A DNA stretch of 64,000 nt from Ustilago trichophora (taxonomy: Eukaryota > Basidiomycota > Ustilaginomycetes > Ustilaginales > Ustilaginaceae). The position numbers were made by a program, and so were the translations under genes. This document shows positions 19,538-31,200 of the stretch, one piece after another. The stretch covers positions 682,001 through 746,000 of the forward strand of contig OOIN01000004.1 in the NCBI GenBank assembly GCA_900323505.1, in the 5' to 3' direction. The notes beneath the pieces were generated by a model. It did no database searches, was not told the origin of the DNA, and saw only the letters and a program-made list of their open reading frames with translations. Every line of letters begins with the position of its first letter. Position 1 is the first letter of the stretch.

Positions 19538-21961
19538 TCACTGAGGACGGGGCCGAAGCTGGATCCCAAGCGCATCATCAGCACTGTTGGCCAGGGGTGG
19601 TTTGCGCTGTGAGGTTGTCTGCCGAAGAACGCGATTGGAGGAGGTATCGGCGGCAACATCGAGGCCGAGGGTGGTATCTGCTTCGGCTTCGGCGGTGCCG
19701 GGTGTTCGACGGATCTGGGCCGACGTGCCAGTCTCGACGAGGGTGGAGCAGGCGAATGGGTCGAGATTGGAGGTGGATGACGATGGGGTGGCAGGCATGC
19801 CGCCTGCGCTGTTCATGCTATCGGAGGCTGTTGAGCCCTGTGTCAAGCTCGTCATTTCCGAAAAGGCGGATGGTGAGACTGGTTCGATTTGCGCCGGATG
19901 CTGACCGTTGGCAGACGTAGCAACAAGCTCCTCGGACGGATGCTCAAGGATGATCGATGCAGATGTTGGTACGTCCAGCATCATCAGCCCAACGTCCCGA
20001 GTAAGACGAGCGCCAGGAATCTGCAACGGTGGCAGAGTGGCCGGCCTCGGTCCCAGCGCACTTGTGTCCATCGTTGAGCTTGCTTGGCCGTCAGCTGCAG
20101 TGCTTCGTCGTCTCGAAGCGCGCGTCCCTCGTGCAGGCGAGGATGTTCTCGAGCTGGGACGGCTGGAAGCGCGAATAACAGTGTGCGATGCAGCAGGGGT
20201 GATGGCAGCGGCCGCAGTGGCAGCACGACGTTCGAGCAGGCTGGCGGATCGCTGCTCATCGCCGTTTCGCACACGTCCCAGCTGCACAGCCGGCCTGGCC
20301 TGGTGGAAGGCAGAGCGCGAATCTTGGTTTTGCGAGCCTGTTGCTTCGAATAGCAAGCCAGTTGACTCCACGGAAACAGGCGTAGTAAGCGGATTGGTCA
20401 TCCTTCGGTTCCGCACCGAGCCTGCACGGTTGAGTGTGCGACTGCGCGTCGACATGGCCGGGCTGGAGGTTTGCAGATGCACCGAGGGGGTCGATGGTGA
20501 AGAAGTGCCGAGATGGATCATACTCGAAGAGAGACTGGCGTTGGGGTCGAAAGCTTCGTCAACCGGAAACATCTCACTGCGGGCAGAAGCAGATGAGGGA
20601 GAGGGCAGGGCATCATACTCGCCAAAGTAGGACGGTGACGGGCTGATGCGAGCGTTTTCATCACTCTGGCGTGGCCTTCTGCCGCGCAAGGAACGGCGGA
20701 AAGGGGCGACGGGAGAGGTAGAGCCGTTGCGAGTGGCGCCCGGGCTGGACGGACCGGAAGACGAGGTCGACACTGTCCTGGCGTGGCGAGAAGAAGCCGA
20801 TCTGGAAGCACTCAGAAAGTCTTCGCGATCCATAAAGCTGGTGGAGCTGGTGCTGCTCCGACGACTCTCGCTGCGCATGTCTGCCAACCAGAGTGGGATC
20901 TCGGCCAACGGTGTTCGTGGGGTCGACATACCGGAAGGCGGGTTGAAGTTGGGATCAAAGCCTCCACCGAGAGGAACGCAAGCCGTCGCCAAGTTCTGAC
21001 GGTTGTTGTGGCTCGATGCCAAGATGTTGGCGGTCGAGTTACTAGGAGCGAGAATGTTGGAGCTGGAAGTGGAACGCGATCGAAGTGCATACGAGGAGGA
21101 AGCGCTGTTGGAGCTGGATAGCAACGGACGACTCTGCGTACGAGCAGAAGCACGACGTCGAGGCAAGGATCGTGTAGGTCGAGGGGGTGACATGTTGCTA
21201 GAGGTGCGAGCCATGGGAACGTCATGCATAAGAGCAGAGGGTGTCTGAGGCTGAAATGAATCGTTTCGAGAGCGCAGGGTCAGAGGCTGGGCTGCGTCGA
21301 GAATATTGTCCTGGTCTGCTTGCTGTGAAGAGGTTCGAAGAGGTGTCATGACGGCGTCCGTGCTGTCCCTGAGGCTTTCTGATGCAGCGCTATCAGCTGG
21401 GCGAGATGAAGTGGGTTGGTGGGAGAGAGTGGTCAAGGAGGTGGACCTCCAGAGGCCATTCTGAGCTGGCTGATCCGCTGAGAGACGGAGGTCAAGATTG
21501 GGGCGGGTACTGCGTACGGAACGGTGCGGAAGCGCTTCTCTAGGAGAGTGTGTCACGCTTCCAGTGTTGGAGGAGTTGGACTGCATCAGAGCAAGTCGAT
21601 CGCGTGCCTGGTTGGGCGTTTCGAACGCTGACGAGTTGGCGAGATGGGTAGAATGAGCTGCGGTGCTAACGGCTCGTCGCTCCGCGTTGCGTTGACGAGA
21701 GGCTTGTCCGTTACTCTGCGCAGCTTCTTCGCCCGTAACGCTAGCGGAAGCTTGCTCGACGTCAACATGAGGGCGAAATGCCGGTTGCGAGCCGGACTGA
21801 TCCTCTGAGCCTTCGCGGGCGAGGTGCGCTGGCCGCTTGCGAGTGCGTCTTGTCTGAAGAGTTGTGTGAAGAGAGAAAGCGGGATCGACGGTAGCATCAC
21901 TGTCTTCACCACTGCCCTCTCGAGAGCCAGTGTTTGGCTTTGGCGTCCTGGGACGAGGCAT
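19538..21961 (-). CDS. Ser/Thr-rich, predicted disordered protein of unknown function
   Basis: The 807-residue single-exon frame has a clear ATG. I recognise no folded domain. It is dominated by Ser, Thr, Ala, Arg and Pro, with many short basic-Ser clusters (SRRSSTSSTSF, RRSLRGRRPRQS) that look like phosphorylation sites. It has several SP/TP pairs and a Lys/Arg-rich N-terminal patch (QTRRTRKRPAH) that could be a nuclear signal. There is no signal peptide, membrane segment or coiled coil by eye. A real gene is supported by the long uninterrupted frame and protein-like ends. It could be a fast-evolving regulator of polarity, cell cycle or transcription, but the sequence shows none of these directly. 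Confidence 0.7.
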   Translation of the reverse strand: MPRPRTPKPNTGSREGSGEDSDATVDPAFSLHTTLQTRRTRKRPAHLAREGSEDQSGSQPAFRPHVDVEQASASVTGEEAAQSNGQASRQRNAERRAVSTAAHSTHLANSSAFETPNQARDRLALMQSNSSNTGSVTHSPREALPHRSVRSTRPNLDLRLSADQPAQNGLWRSTSLTTLSHQPTSSRPADSAASESLRDSTDAVMTPLRTSSQQADQDNILDAAQPLTLRSRNDSFQPQTPSALMHDVPMARTSSNMSPPRPTRSLPRRRASARTQSRPLLSSSNSASSSYALRSRSTSSSNILAPSNSTANILASSHNNRQNLATACVPLGGGFDPNFNPPSGMSTPRTPLAEIPLWLADMRSESRRSSTSSTSFMDREDFLSASRSASSRHARTVSTSSSGPSSPGATRNGSTSPVAPFRRSLRGRRPRQSDENARISPSPSYFGEYDALPSPSSASARSEMFPVDEAFDPNASLSSSMIHLGTSSPSTPSVHLQTSSPAMSTRSRTLNRAGSVRNRRMTNPLTTPVSVESTGLLFEATGSQNQDSRSAFHQARPAVQLGRVRNGDEQRSASLLERRAATAAAAITPAASHTVIRASSRPSSRTSSPARGTRASRRRSTAADGQASSTMDTSALGPRPATLPPLQIPGARLTRDVGLMMLDVPTSASIILEHPSEELVATSANGQHPAQIEPVSPSAFSEMTSLTQGSTASDSMNSAGGMPATPSSSTSNLDPFACSTLVETGTSAQIRRTPGTAEAEADTTLGLDVAADTSSNRVLRQTTSQRKPPLANSADDALGIQLRPRPQ

Positions 21962-22253
21962 GGTGGCGTTGTGCGTGCGCCCGCACCTCGGCTGAGACGG
22001 ACCGCGCGTGGTGTTGGATTGGGACGATGCTTCAGAGGCTGACGGTCTTCATGGAGGTGTGTAGTCGATGCTGAGGATTACGAGCTGTTGTCGTGGAGTC
22101 GCTAATGAGAGCGTCCAGGTGTCAGAAGGTGGAAGTTTGTGGGGAGGTAGAACGACCACTCGTAGCGCTACGAGAGCGAGTTGGGCAGCGATGGTGGAAG
22201 GAAGAGGGTTATGGAAGAGGGAGGACGAGTGCGGTGGGCGAGAAAGGCGCTTC

Positions 22254-22313
22254 CAAGGCAATCAAGGCAATCAAGGCAAGCAAGGCAAGGCAAGGCAAGG
22301 CAAGGCAAGGCAA
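22254..22313. repeat. CAAGG / CAAGGCAAT tandem repeat
   Basis: Units of CAAGGCAAT at the left grade into perfect CAAGG pentamers at the right, about 60 bases in all. It lies about 300 bases upstream of the Ser-rich protein start. Confidence 0.9.
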
Positions 22314-22861
22314 AGAGGAAGTTACAGTGGTCCACGACGAGCCGAGCCGAGTGCACGCTACAACTGAATTGGATCGGATTGCAGCGATCAGGCGAGCAAA
22401 AAGGCGTCGGGTTGCACGCACGCGCCTCTGGTCACACACTCGCTAAAAAAGACGACATCTACGCAAGCTACTCAAGCCACTCTCCGTCGCACATCAAAGC
22501 TTCATCCCGTCTATAGAGATGTCTTTGCTGTGATGTTTGAAATGGCAATTGCAAGTATCAAGGTGGCTGGAACCAAGGCTGCGCAGCCATCGAGCGAGGA
22601 AGACGGAAGGAATGGATGGTAGTCACGAGATGAAAAGCTCTCACGTCTCCTCTGAGTTGGGATATTCCCCTTACCCAGGCCAGAGTGCAATGCAGGGCAA
22701 TTCATACAGCGCTCATGGCCGATCAGGAGATCCGTTGTCAAGAACCAACTCTGATGGGCGCAAGGGGGGTGGGTCTATTCGGAAAAAGCTTGACCGATAA
22801 GTCAAAGCGATATCTCCTTGTCTGACCACAGCCAAGAACGAAATGAAGAGCGTCTGGCAAG

Positions 22862-22862
<1 letters not shown>

Positions 22863-22896
<34 letters not shown>
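22863..22896. repeat. CA dinucleotide microsatellite (17 units)
   Basis: A perfect CA run in intergenic DNA, likely length-variable between strains. Confidence 0.95.
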
Positions 22897-22897
<1 letters not shown>

Positions 22898-24530
22898 GCT
22901 CATGCAAAATGCTTTTCCCCAGAAATTCACATCCTCGGTGCCGGCGAGAGATCCAGTCGAGGCCGATTTGGGATCTCGTTGGAAGAAACGACGACTGAGC
23001 GTAGAGATGAAATGTATGTGTATGTGAGAGTGGACATGCCCCAATCTGCGTCGACTTTGACTCCGGAATGGCATAGCACGGCATGGCGATGCGGGAAGGC
23101 TGGGTTTCTACTCTGTACAGATTGTGTGTGAGAACTGCAGCAGGAACACAAAACGGCGGAATGCAATTTTCACTTCAGCAACGACGGCATCTTGTTCCTG
23201 TGTAAACGTTGTCTCTTCCTGGCCGCCCCATCGAAGCGAACACGACCCTATCAATTAACCTCAACCTCGTGAATCTACCCTATAGCGTATACACAAAAGG
23301 CAAAAGAACAAGAGGAGGACAAGGGAGAGGAGAGATTCGACGTGCATAACGATCCTCGCAATCGACATCTCGCTTCTTCGCGCGCTCCAAGTCTCGTCAA
23401 TCCTCTCGAACATTTTGTCCTTGCTTCCTCTCTACAGTCACATCTGCAACCTACAACGCACATCTTCGTCGTGCTGCACCCACTTGCAGCAGTGCCTGCA
23501 TAACAAACCAGACACACGCATTTCATTATCCCTCATCAACTGTTGCTTGATTCTCATCTTGAAACAGAGGCAGAGCAAACCGTGAGCCATTTCTAGCCTC
23601 TTGTTGCCAATACCCAGCTCTCTGGAAAGATGGACCGGGGGATGATTCGGCGGTTTCGAGTCCAAAACTCAATTTTTTTTAAACAATTCTTTTTTCTTTT
23701 TTCTTTAGAGCAAAATCAAACGGTCAACTCAAAGTCTGCAAGTTTGACACTTCAACATCTCCCTTTCATCAAGGGTCCAATTGCCAAGTTTGACCCTTTC
23801 TTCTTGCAAAATCGACGCACAAGATACAACTACTTCTGCCAGTGGCGATCATCCGACACGATGTCGTGCAGCTCTCTTGCATACACCTTTTTTTTCGCCT
23901 TGTTTCCATTCCATTGCCTCTCCGTTTAGCTTTTGCAGTGCAAGCGAGATGCTACTGATTGTAGAGGCTCGCTCGCTCGTGGACTTGATTGGGATGGGGT
24001 GGGGTTGACACCTGCACGCAGCGACAAACATTCATCATTGTCGCGGTTGCGGCGCTCATACGCATTGCGTGATGCCAAAGACGCAAACGTACAAGCTGCT
24101 TTTGTCGTATCATACGCCCTCCTAACACCAGCTCTGTATAGTATGTGCCCGTGGGAGTCGCAGTGTCGACGGCTTGGCAGCTTGGAAAGTAGCGCAGCTG
24201 TATCGTTTTGATTCTTACAACGTCCTTCGCACATGGCGAAAAGAAAGTTGAACGAGGCTTCTTCTTCGAGGTGCATGCATTTTCCAGACAAAGCGGAGAA
24301 CAAGATCTTGTCAAAAGTTTCAATCGAAAGCCAAGCTCACGTGAGGCATTCAACTCTCATCGAGCATGTCGAGATGTGTAGCTGTATATACAGAGAGGCG
24401 TCCGTGAGAGGATCAGGCCAACTAGTGCGCGCCACCTTGTCACAGGCGCGCGACAAGAAGAGACAGCTCCTCTTTCTCTTGTAAAGCCGCATCGCAAGTG
24501 AGGAAACTAAGAAGGCGAAAGCCGACAAAA

Positions 24531-24566
24531 TCTCTCTCTCCCTCTCTCTTTCTCTTTCTCTGTCTT
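24531..24566. repeat. C/T-rich (CT)n stretch
   Basis: An almost pure TC tract with a few T insertions, in intergenic DNA. Confidence 0.8.
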
Positions 24567-25213
24567 CCTTCAGCGCGAGCCGAGGGCAATCCCACCACAA
24601 AGGTACACACTGTTCACCCTAATCTCCACTTCACCACCCATCAGCAGAGTGTACCAAGTAGAAGAATCAAACTGAATCGAACTACTGTCTTCGGATAGCA
24701 GACCCGCCAAGAGGGCAAGATCTCATTGTTGGTCAATGCACCTTCCCACACAATGCGGAAAATGCCTCCGTGACGCGTAAACGATACCCCAAATCCCCCC
24801 TCTCTTGTCAAAGGGTCTTCAGGGTCTGAAGGGTCTAGTTGGTAAATCCAAACGCACTTGCCATGCCGTCGTCCTTCCCCTTTTGTCTTGGAAAAAGGTG
24901 AGAAGAAAATGCATCATATGCTCCTGTGTGTGAGTGTCTCCCCCCCCAACCGAAACCGAACTAGTCAAACAAGACCCACGGAATCGCGCTTTTGCCCTCT
25001 TTCCCCGCCCATGCCTCACAGACCACCCACTTACAGTACCTTGCTTTTAATCCCTCCAGCAGCATTCCCGATCACACCACCATCACGACAACACACAGCC
25101 AACCACATATCGTCATGGCAGAATATCAAATTATCAATGCATTACAATCGAAAGCAAGAAAGACAGTTTGTAAACAATTCTCAGTCCCTTCTCTCCCTCT
25201 CTCTCTCTCCCCA

Positions 25214-28200
25214 CTACGAGTGAGACCCCTTCCTGCGACCCATGAGCTTGCTCAACCTATATCCCGGTCCCATGGCGTGCTTGGCTAAACTAGGCCCACC
25301 ATAGGAATTACTGTTGCTGCTACTGTTGCCACCACCGCCGCTGGCGCCCTTCGTAGAAGCCGTGTCCGGGATGGAAAAACTTGAATCGTGTCTCGAAAGC
25401 GTTTGCTTGCTGTAGAGGGCCCCTGCTTCTCTGTAGATAGCCGGTGCGGCGGGCATGTCGGCGATCCCGCCCAGCATGTCTTCGGTGATCGGAGGCAGAT
25501 TCTTGCTCGCTTGTGCCGAGGTGTAGTTGTTGCCACTTGCCGTGGCGACCGAGCTGTTGGATTCGGATCGCGTCAATGTGAGCGCGCTGTTGCTCGTGGC
25601 GGCTGGGATCGCTGTTGCCTGTTCCTTGGTGAGCGCTAGGGGATCGGCTTGACGGGTGAGGAAGGCAATGTGACGCTGCAGCGGGGACTGCGCAACGCCG
25701 CCACGGCGACCGTATCCGCTTTGAGCGCTATGCTGAAGATCTTGCCGCCCCTCAACAGCTGCCGAAAATCCAGATCCTACTGCGGCACGATCCATTGCGC
25801 CCATCCCCATCGTGAAGCCCCTGCTCATGGTACGTTCCGGTGATCTTCTGGGATCCTCTTCCGAGCTGCCGCCTCCACCGCCACCGGCGCCGGCGGCACT
25901 GGTGCGTTCGAGCGATGTTGAGCCCGCATCGCCCAGCTTGCGCACATCCAGATCCAGCCGATGGATCTCTTCGCTAAAGTTCTGCACAAAGAAGCGCTCC
26001 AGCGTCTCGTGGAAGGGCTTCATCTCCGGAGGGCACAGCTGAGCGTGTAGGCGGATGCAGCGGAAGAGAACGGTCGATTGAATGTCGATGGCCTGTCTCA
26101 AGCCTTCGATGGCTTCCTGCTGGTCCTCGTGCGCGGCTAGGTAGTCGGACGCAAAGAAGGTGCGCTTGTACATGGGCACGCCGCCATCCGCTGGAGCGTC
26201 AACAGCCCCATTGAGAGCCATCGACAGCCTGTTCGTGTTGATCTTGCCAGTAGACACCTTGCGAATGGAGATATACTTTTTCTCCAACGTCTCGAGCTCG
26301 CCCGTCTTTGCCTTGACATCCTCAAGCGCCTTTTCCAGAGGACTGATCTCGACCACGTACACCTCGGCCACTTCGCTGCGTCGCAAGACAGTGGGAAACG
26401 CATCTTCGCATCGCAGATACGTCTTTTCCACCCACTGCTCCGCCGATGCAGCGTCAGGCTTGTTTAGCGGTCGCACAAACGAAAAGAGGTCCGTACCGCT
26501 GTTCTCATAGTATGCTCGCACCGTGGGCGGCACCTCAGGGTTCGTGAAGATATCCTTGGAGCGGTCCGGCTCTGGCTGAACGGCGGTCACCTGGAGGAAC
26601 TGGCCTTCCGACAGTCGCACCTCCTCGTCGGGTACAGCAGCACTCTTGATCAGAGTCGCTTTCGGATGCTTGGCATGGAGCCGATCGCAGAAGGCAGCAA
26701 ACTTCTCCCAATCCTGACCGCGGTAGACAAACATCTTGTTCTGCAGCGAGGGTGGCCAACCCTGTCCATAGTAGGCAACGCGGAAGTAGGCCGGGAAGGA
26801 GCGTTCTTCCGTCGCGATCTTCTGATACAGCTTGGCCTGGTGATGAAGCACCTCGGCGAGTCGTACATAGTTGACAGAACAGTATTCGTACTGCTGGGCC
26901 AGCTCGCGGCAGATGTCAACCGAGATCTCCCAGGCTTGACCTTTGCCAAGGTAGTCAAGGATGAGCATGTACAACGTCTCCTTGCGTGCAAAGTGTGACT
27001 GCCGCGGCAGATCGAGATCGGGAATGGGCTCGACGAAGCTGTCCATGTCCCACGAGTGCAGATCGGCATGCAGTTTGAGTGTCAACGCTGCCTCGACGTA
27101 GTTGTGGTTCTCGAGATGCAAGTTTACAAGACGCAGGACATGCGTCGAGAAGGCCGTCACCCGGTTCGCCTGGCGCAAGAAGCCCAGCAGTTTAAGTGTG
27201 CCTGCGATTCGATCGTCCTCGTACCCTTCCTCGAGCGGCAAGCTTCGGACACTGAGCAGCAAGTCCAGGAAACGGTTCACCGAGATCAGGCAAGCATTCA
27301 CCTGTTCGCGCAGACCAGCATCGACGTTGGGATTGTCAAAGAGCGCTCGCAGCTGGCCAATGAAGAAGGCACGCGAGATCTCGTCGCCTTTGGTGTGCGT
27401 CATGAAGAGGATGTCGAGCTTGTCTATGATCTCGGCTTCGATCACAGTAAAGTCGCCGTTGAGGTGCCACTCGGACGTGATCATGGTTGCCAAGACACGG
27501 ACGGCACACGTTCGAAGCTCATCGTGATGCGAGAGGCACAGCTCAAGGACCGGCTCGACCAGCGAAGGGACGAATTGGACCTGGAAGCCACCCGTGTTCA
27601 TTCGCTCATCGGACTGACTCGTGTGGTCGTCGATGGACTCTTCTGCCGACTTTTCCGGCCATCCGATTGAGGTCCAAAGCTTTGCAAAGATCTGGGCACC
27701 TTCGCCACGAATGTCACCTGCGAGCCTCCAAACGGCCCTGCGCCTCTGCGGCTTGAACTGCTCGATCACGAGCTGATCGCTTGACAGCAATGTCAACAGC
27801 ATGGTGAGGCAAGATCTCCACAATGCCGTGTCAAACGTCTCACTGCGCTCTGCAGACGGGATAAAGTGGCGCACCATCATCGAAGCAAGTGGATCAGCCA
27901 TCTTCAATACCATCTGATGGCTAAAGATGTTGAGGTTCAGCCAAGTGCTCGGGAATGCCTCATACGAAAGGATCGACGTGGCCACTTCGAAGAAGTCGAA
28001 CAAGATCTTGGCCGTTCGCTCGTCTCCACCCAGGTCTCGCTCCTCATCGAGGAAGCTCGAGAGGTGTTTTCTCGGGCTAAGCACGATGAGCACCATCAAC
28101 ACAGCACTGACCTCCACCAGGCCACAATTGAGGAATTCTGTGCGGTCCCTTCGACGGTTTCGTCGAGATGAAGGTCCATTGACGACAGATGCGTTACCCT

Positions 28201-31200
28201 GCGGCCGCTTAGCAACCAGCGGGAATGGATAGCTGGAAGGAAAGATGACGGGAACCGGCGAGGGCGTTGTGGACGGAGCGCGGTGTCGCTCTAAAGCCCT
28301 GATGGTGGCCCGGCTGGATAGCTCGCGGTATGTTTCAAGGAGCTTGGGCATCATGCTGAGCAGGTAATCGACATCGTCCTGCTCCTGGCGGATTTGGGCT
28401 CTGGCGCCTCGTGCCGCGGTCGACGCTTCCTCTGAACCCGCAGCCAGACTCACCTGCAATCGATCCAAGATAACTGCCAGAATGGTGACGGCGAGTCGTG
28501 CAGCCTCGAGCCAGGATACTCTGGCAGCATCACGAGCATTCTCATGCGCTTTAGGTGGCGTATGAGCGGCTTCGTCGTATGAACCCAGATGCGGGCCGAT
28601 CCATCTGACAATACTCGGGATCATCTGCGAACGCGAGGCTTGCTCTTCGAACAGCGGGCCTTGTGTGAGCTGCAGGATGTGCAGCAGCTTCCAAATGATC
28701 ATCTTGCCCTTTGTGATGAAGACACTATCCGCAAAGGCGGTGGCGGTACGGACCAGCTCGTCGGTCGTAAAAACGCGGGCGAGATCCGGCAAGATGCCTG
28801 CAAAGTGTTGAAGCGCCAACGTCTGAGTGCCGATGATGGAGGAAGGCTTGGTTGCACTCATGAGCTGATTGATGCTACGGAGCAGTCCCTCGAGCTCACG
28901 CTTGAAGCCAGCTTCGAGGTGGTCCAGGACGGCGCCTCCGCCAACATCCCGATCGCCTCGCTGGTTCTCGCGGCTCTGAATGACAAACTTGAACAAGTAT
29001 GGCCAGACCTTGATGGCAGCACGCAAGTCCTTGGACGTATCAGGCCGAGACGGGTCGGCCATCAGCTTGGACATGGAAGCGATCAGCTTGTTGTGGGCGG
29101 TCGTAAACTTGAAGTGTCGTTCGATGTAGACGTCGAGTGTGGCGCGGAAGTTGTTGAATCGGCGGTCCTGCACAATGCCGAGGACAGTAACGAGACTGTT
29201 AAAGACCAATTCATCGAGCTCGCCACGGCTGTTGCGACCGCTGGTGGCAATGCCAAAGAGCGAGTCAAAAATGTCGCGCAAGAACTTGACGATCTCGACC
29301 TCACCGACAAAGGTGAACTTGTTCAACACGCTTCGAAGCTCCTCAAAGTCTTCAGCTACGAGGCGCTCCCAGTTGAGCAGCTTGAGCAGGACATCGTTCT
29401 GCGAGTACTTTGTGGAGACCAAGAAGGTGCGCAGAGTGAGAATGTCCCGGAGCGGCTGGACAGATGATGCAAGGCTGGCGGGGATGACATCGTTGAGGTT
29501 GCGTCCAGCAGGTGTGACAGGCGGCAAGTTGAAGTAGAGGTCTGGGCCGATTTGAGCAGGAGGGCGACTGGTGCGCCACAGGAACAAGGTGTGACTTCCG
29601 TCCGGAATGAATGCGCGATTTGACTCGAACAAGGGCAAGTATCCATAAGCGAACGGCCGTGAGATGGCGACGGTCGAAGATTGCTGCGAAGCAGAGCCAC
29701 CATGCGTGCCATTGCTGGTTGCAGCTGCACCACGCTCCTCCTTGGAGCTGCGATGACGGAATGAGAAAAAGATATGGCAATCCTCCATAATGTCGTGCGG
29801 GAGCTGTAGCTTGATCAGCTCGCCCCATGTGGGCGCATTTTGGTGGTAAAAGACGAGACTGTCGAATTGAGTGACCGGAGCCTCGCCTGCGCCTCGAGAG
29901 ATGACATCCTGAACGACGCGACCGTCGCGAGTGCGGACCTCGGCGGAGACTTGGATGTTTCTGAGCGAGCCACCGGCCATCTTGTTTCCTGACGGATAAA
30001 ATTCACCGCTCCAAAGCTTGATGTAGGCTTCGTTGCGAAGATCGCCCGGGAAGACGACATCGGGGAAGCCGAGGCGAGCGGTGGGAGGAGTATCCTGAAG
30101 CAAAGAGGGATTCTCGCGAATGATGGAGGCAGTGTCGCCGTGGAAGACCTTGACATTGACCGCCAACATGTCTGCCCGAGGTGACTTTTCGAATTCGCGG
30201 GTCCTGGATGCGATGATGTCTTGGTGTAGCGTGCTGAACGCGGCTTCGTTGACAGGAATAAAGATCGGCATGACGTGCTCCCTCATGGTGGAAGAAGTGG
30301 CAACGTCGGTTTGGAAGTGGTGATGTTGACCCAATTCGAGCACAGCACAACCGAAAGGTCTGCGGAAGGAACGATCTCCGGTCATTCGCTTGGAGCGGAA
30401 GGAAGGGGTGTTGGCAAGCGAAGGATCGGCGAAGGTGTCTGTGCGATCGTGGAGCTGATCCTGACCTGCAGCACCTAGAGGAGTGGCTTTGATCTCACCG
30501 ATGCGCATGCCACCGTTCCTGACGATGCGGCATACGACATTGAGGTCGTGCATGTCGGTGGCACTGAGCTCGGTGAAGAGGGCGCGCATCTTGCTAACCT
30601 GGCCGCTGGCCTCCTTGGCGGGAACGCCGCGGTGGTTGAGGATGATGCAAAATTCTTCGGTGAGGAATCGGGATTCGGCGCGGTTGTAGAGCGAAAAGTA
30701 GAGCTCCACGACCTCACCAGCGGTGCATGGCGTGGCAACGAAAGCGCGAAGATCGATAAAGACGTGAAAGTACTTGGCGGTTGCGGAGCTGGCAGCAAGG
30801 TCGTCTCCGCCCTGAGCATTGGTAGAGACAATGGAGTTGAGGCGGCCTCGATGCAGGGTAGATACGGAGGCTTGTCTGCCTCCAGTGCCTGGTGCACGAG
30901 TGTAGTCGTTGGAGATGCCTGCTAGCACGCCTGCGCTGGTGGTGTTGGGCGAGGTGATGCCGAAAGCGTTGGAGGCCGAAAGATCCATGCCACCCGGTGC
31001 AGCCGTCGGAGAGGTGTCGTCCTGCTGATCGACATAGGCGAGTGCAGCCTGCAGCGCAAAGAGTCGGATGCCGCTGACCCAGCTGTCCGGATCGGCATGC
31101 TTGCTGTTGATGTCAAAGTCGACGAGACCACCACGGCCAGGATGACGTACGATGACATCGAGTCCCTGCGCAACATTGGCTTTGACTAGCCTTGCAACGC

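Larger units (their letters stand above)
21962..25213. other. Gene-free region of 3.2 kb
   Basis: This is the longest stretch without a supported gene. It lies between the 5' end of the Ser-rich protein gene and the 3' end of the DOCK gene. It holds a CAAGG-type tandem repeat (22254-22313), a CA microsatellite (22863-22896) and C/T-rich runs (24531-24566 and 25190-25212). All frames are short, lack protein-like composition and show no domain. A noncoding transcript or a small multi-exon gene cannot be excluded by eye. Confidence 0.5.

Noticed and set aside
23926..24303. 125-codon minus-strand frame in the 3.2 kb gap
   Set aside because: No domain, mixed composition, overlapped by equally open frames on both strands.
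28589..29467. 292-codon plus-strand frame within the DOCK gene, and a similar one at 27056-27670
   Set aside because: Both lie opposite well-conserved DOCK segments and show only composition bias.
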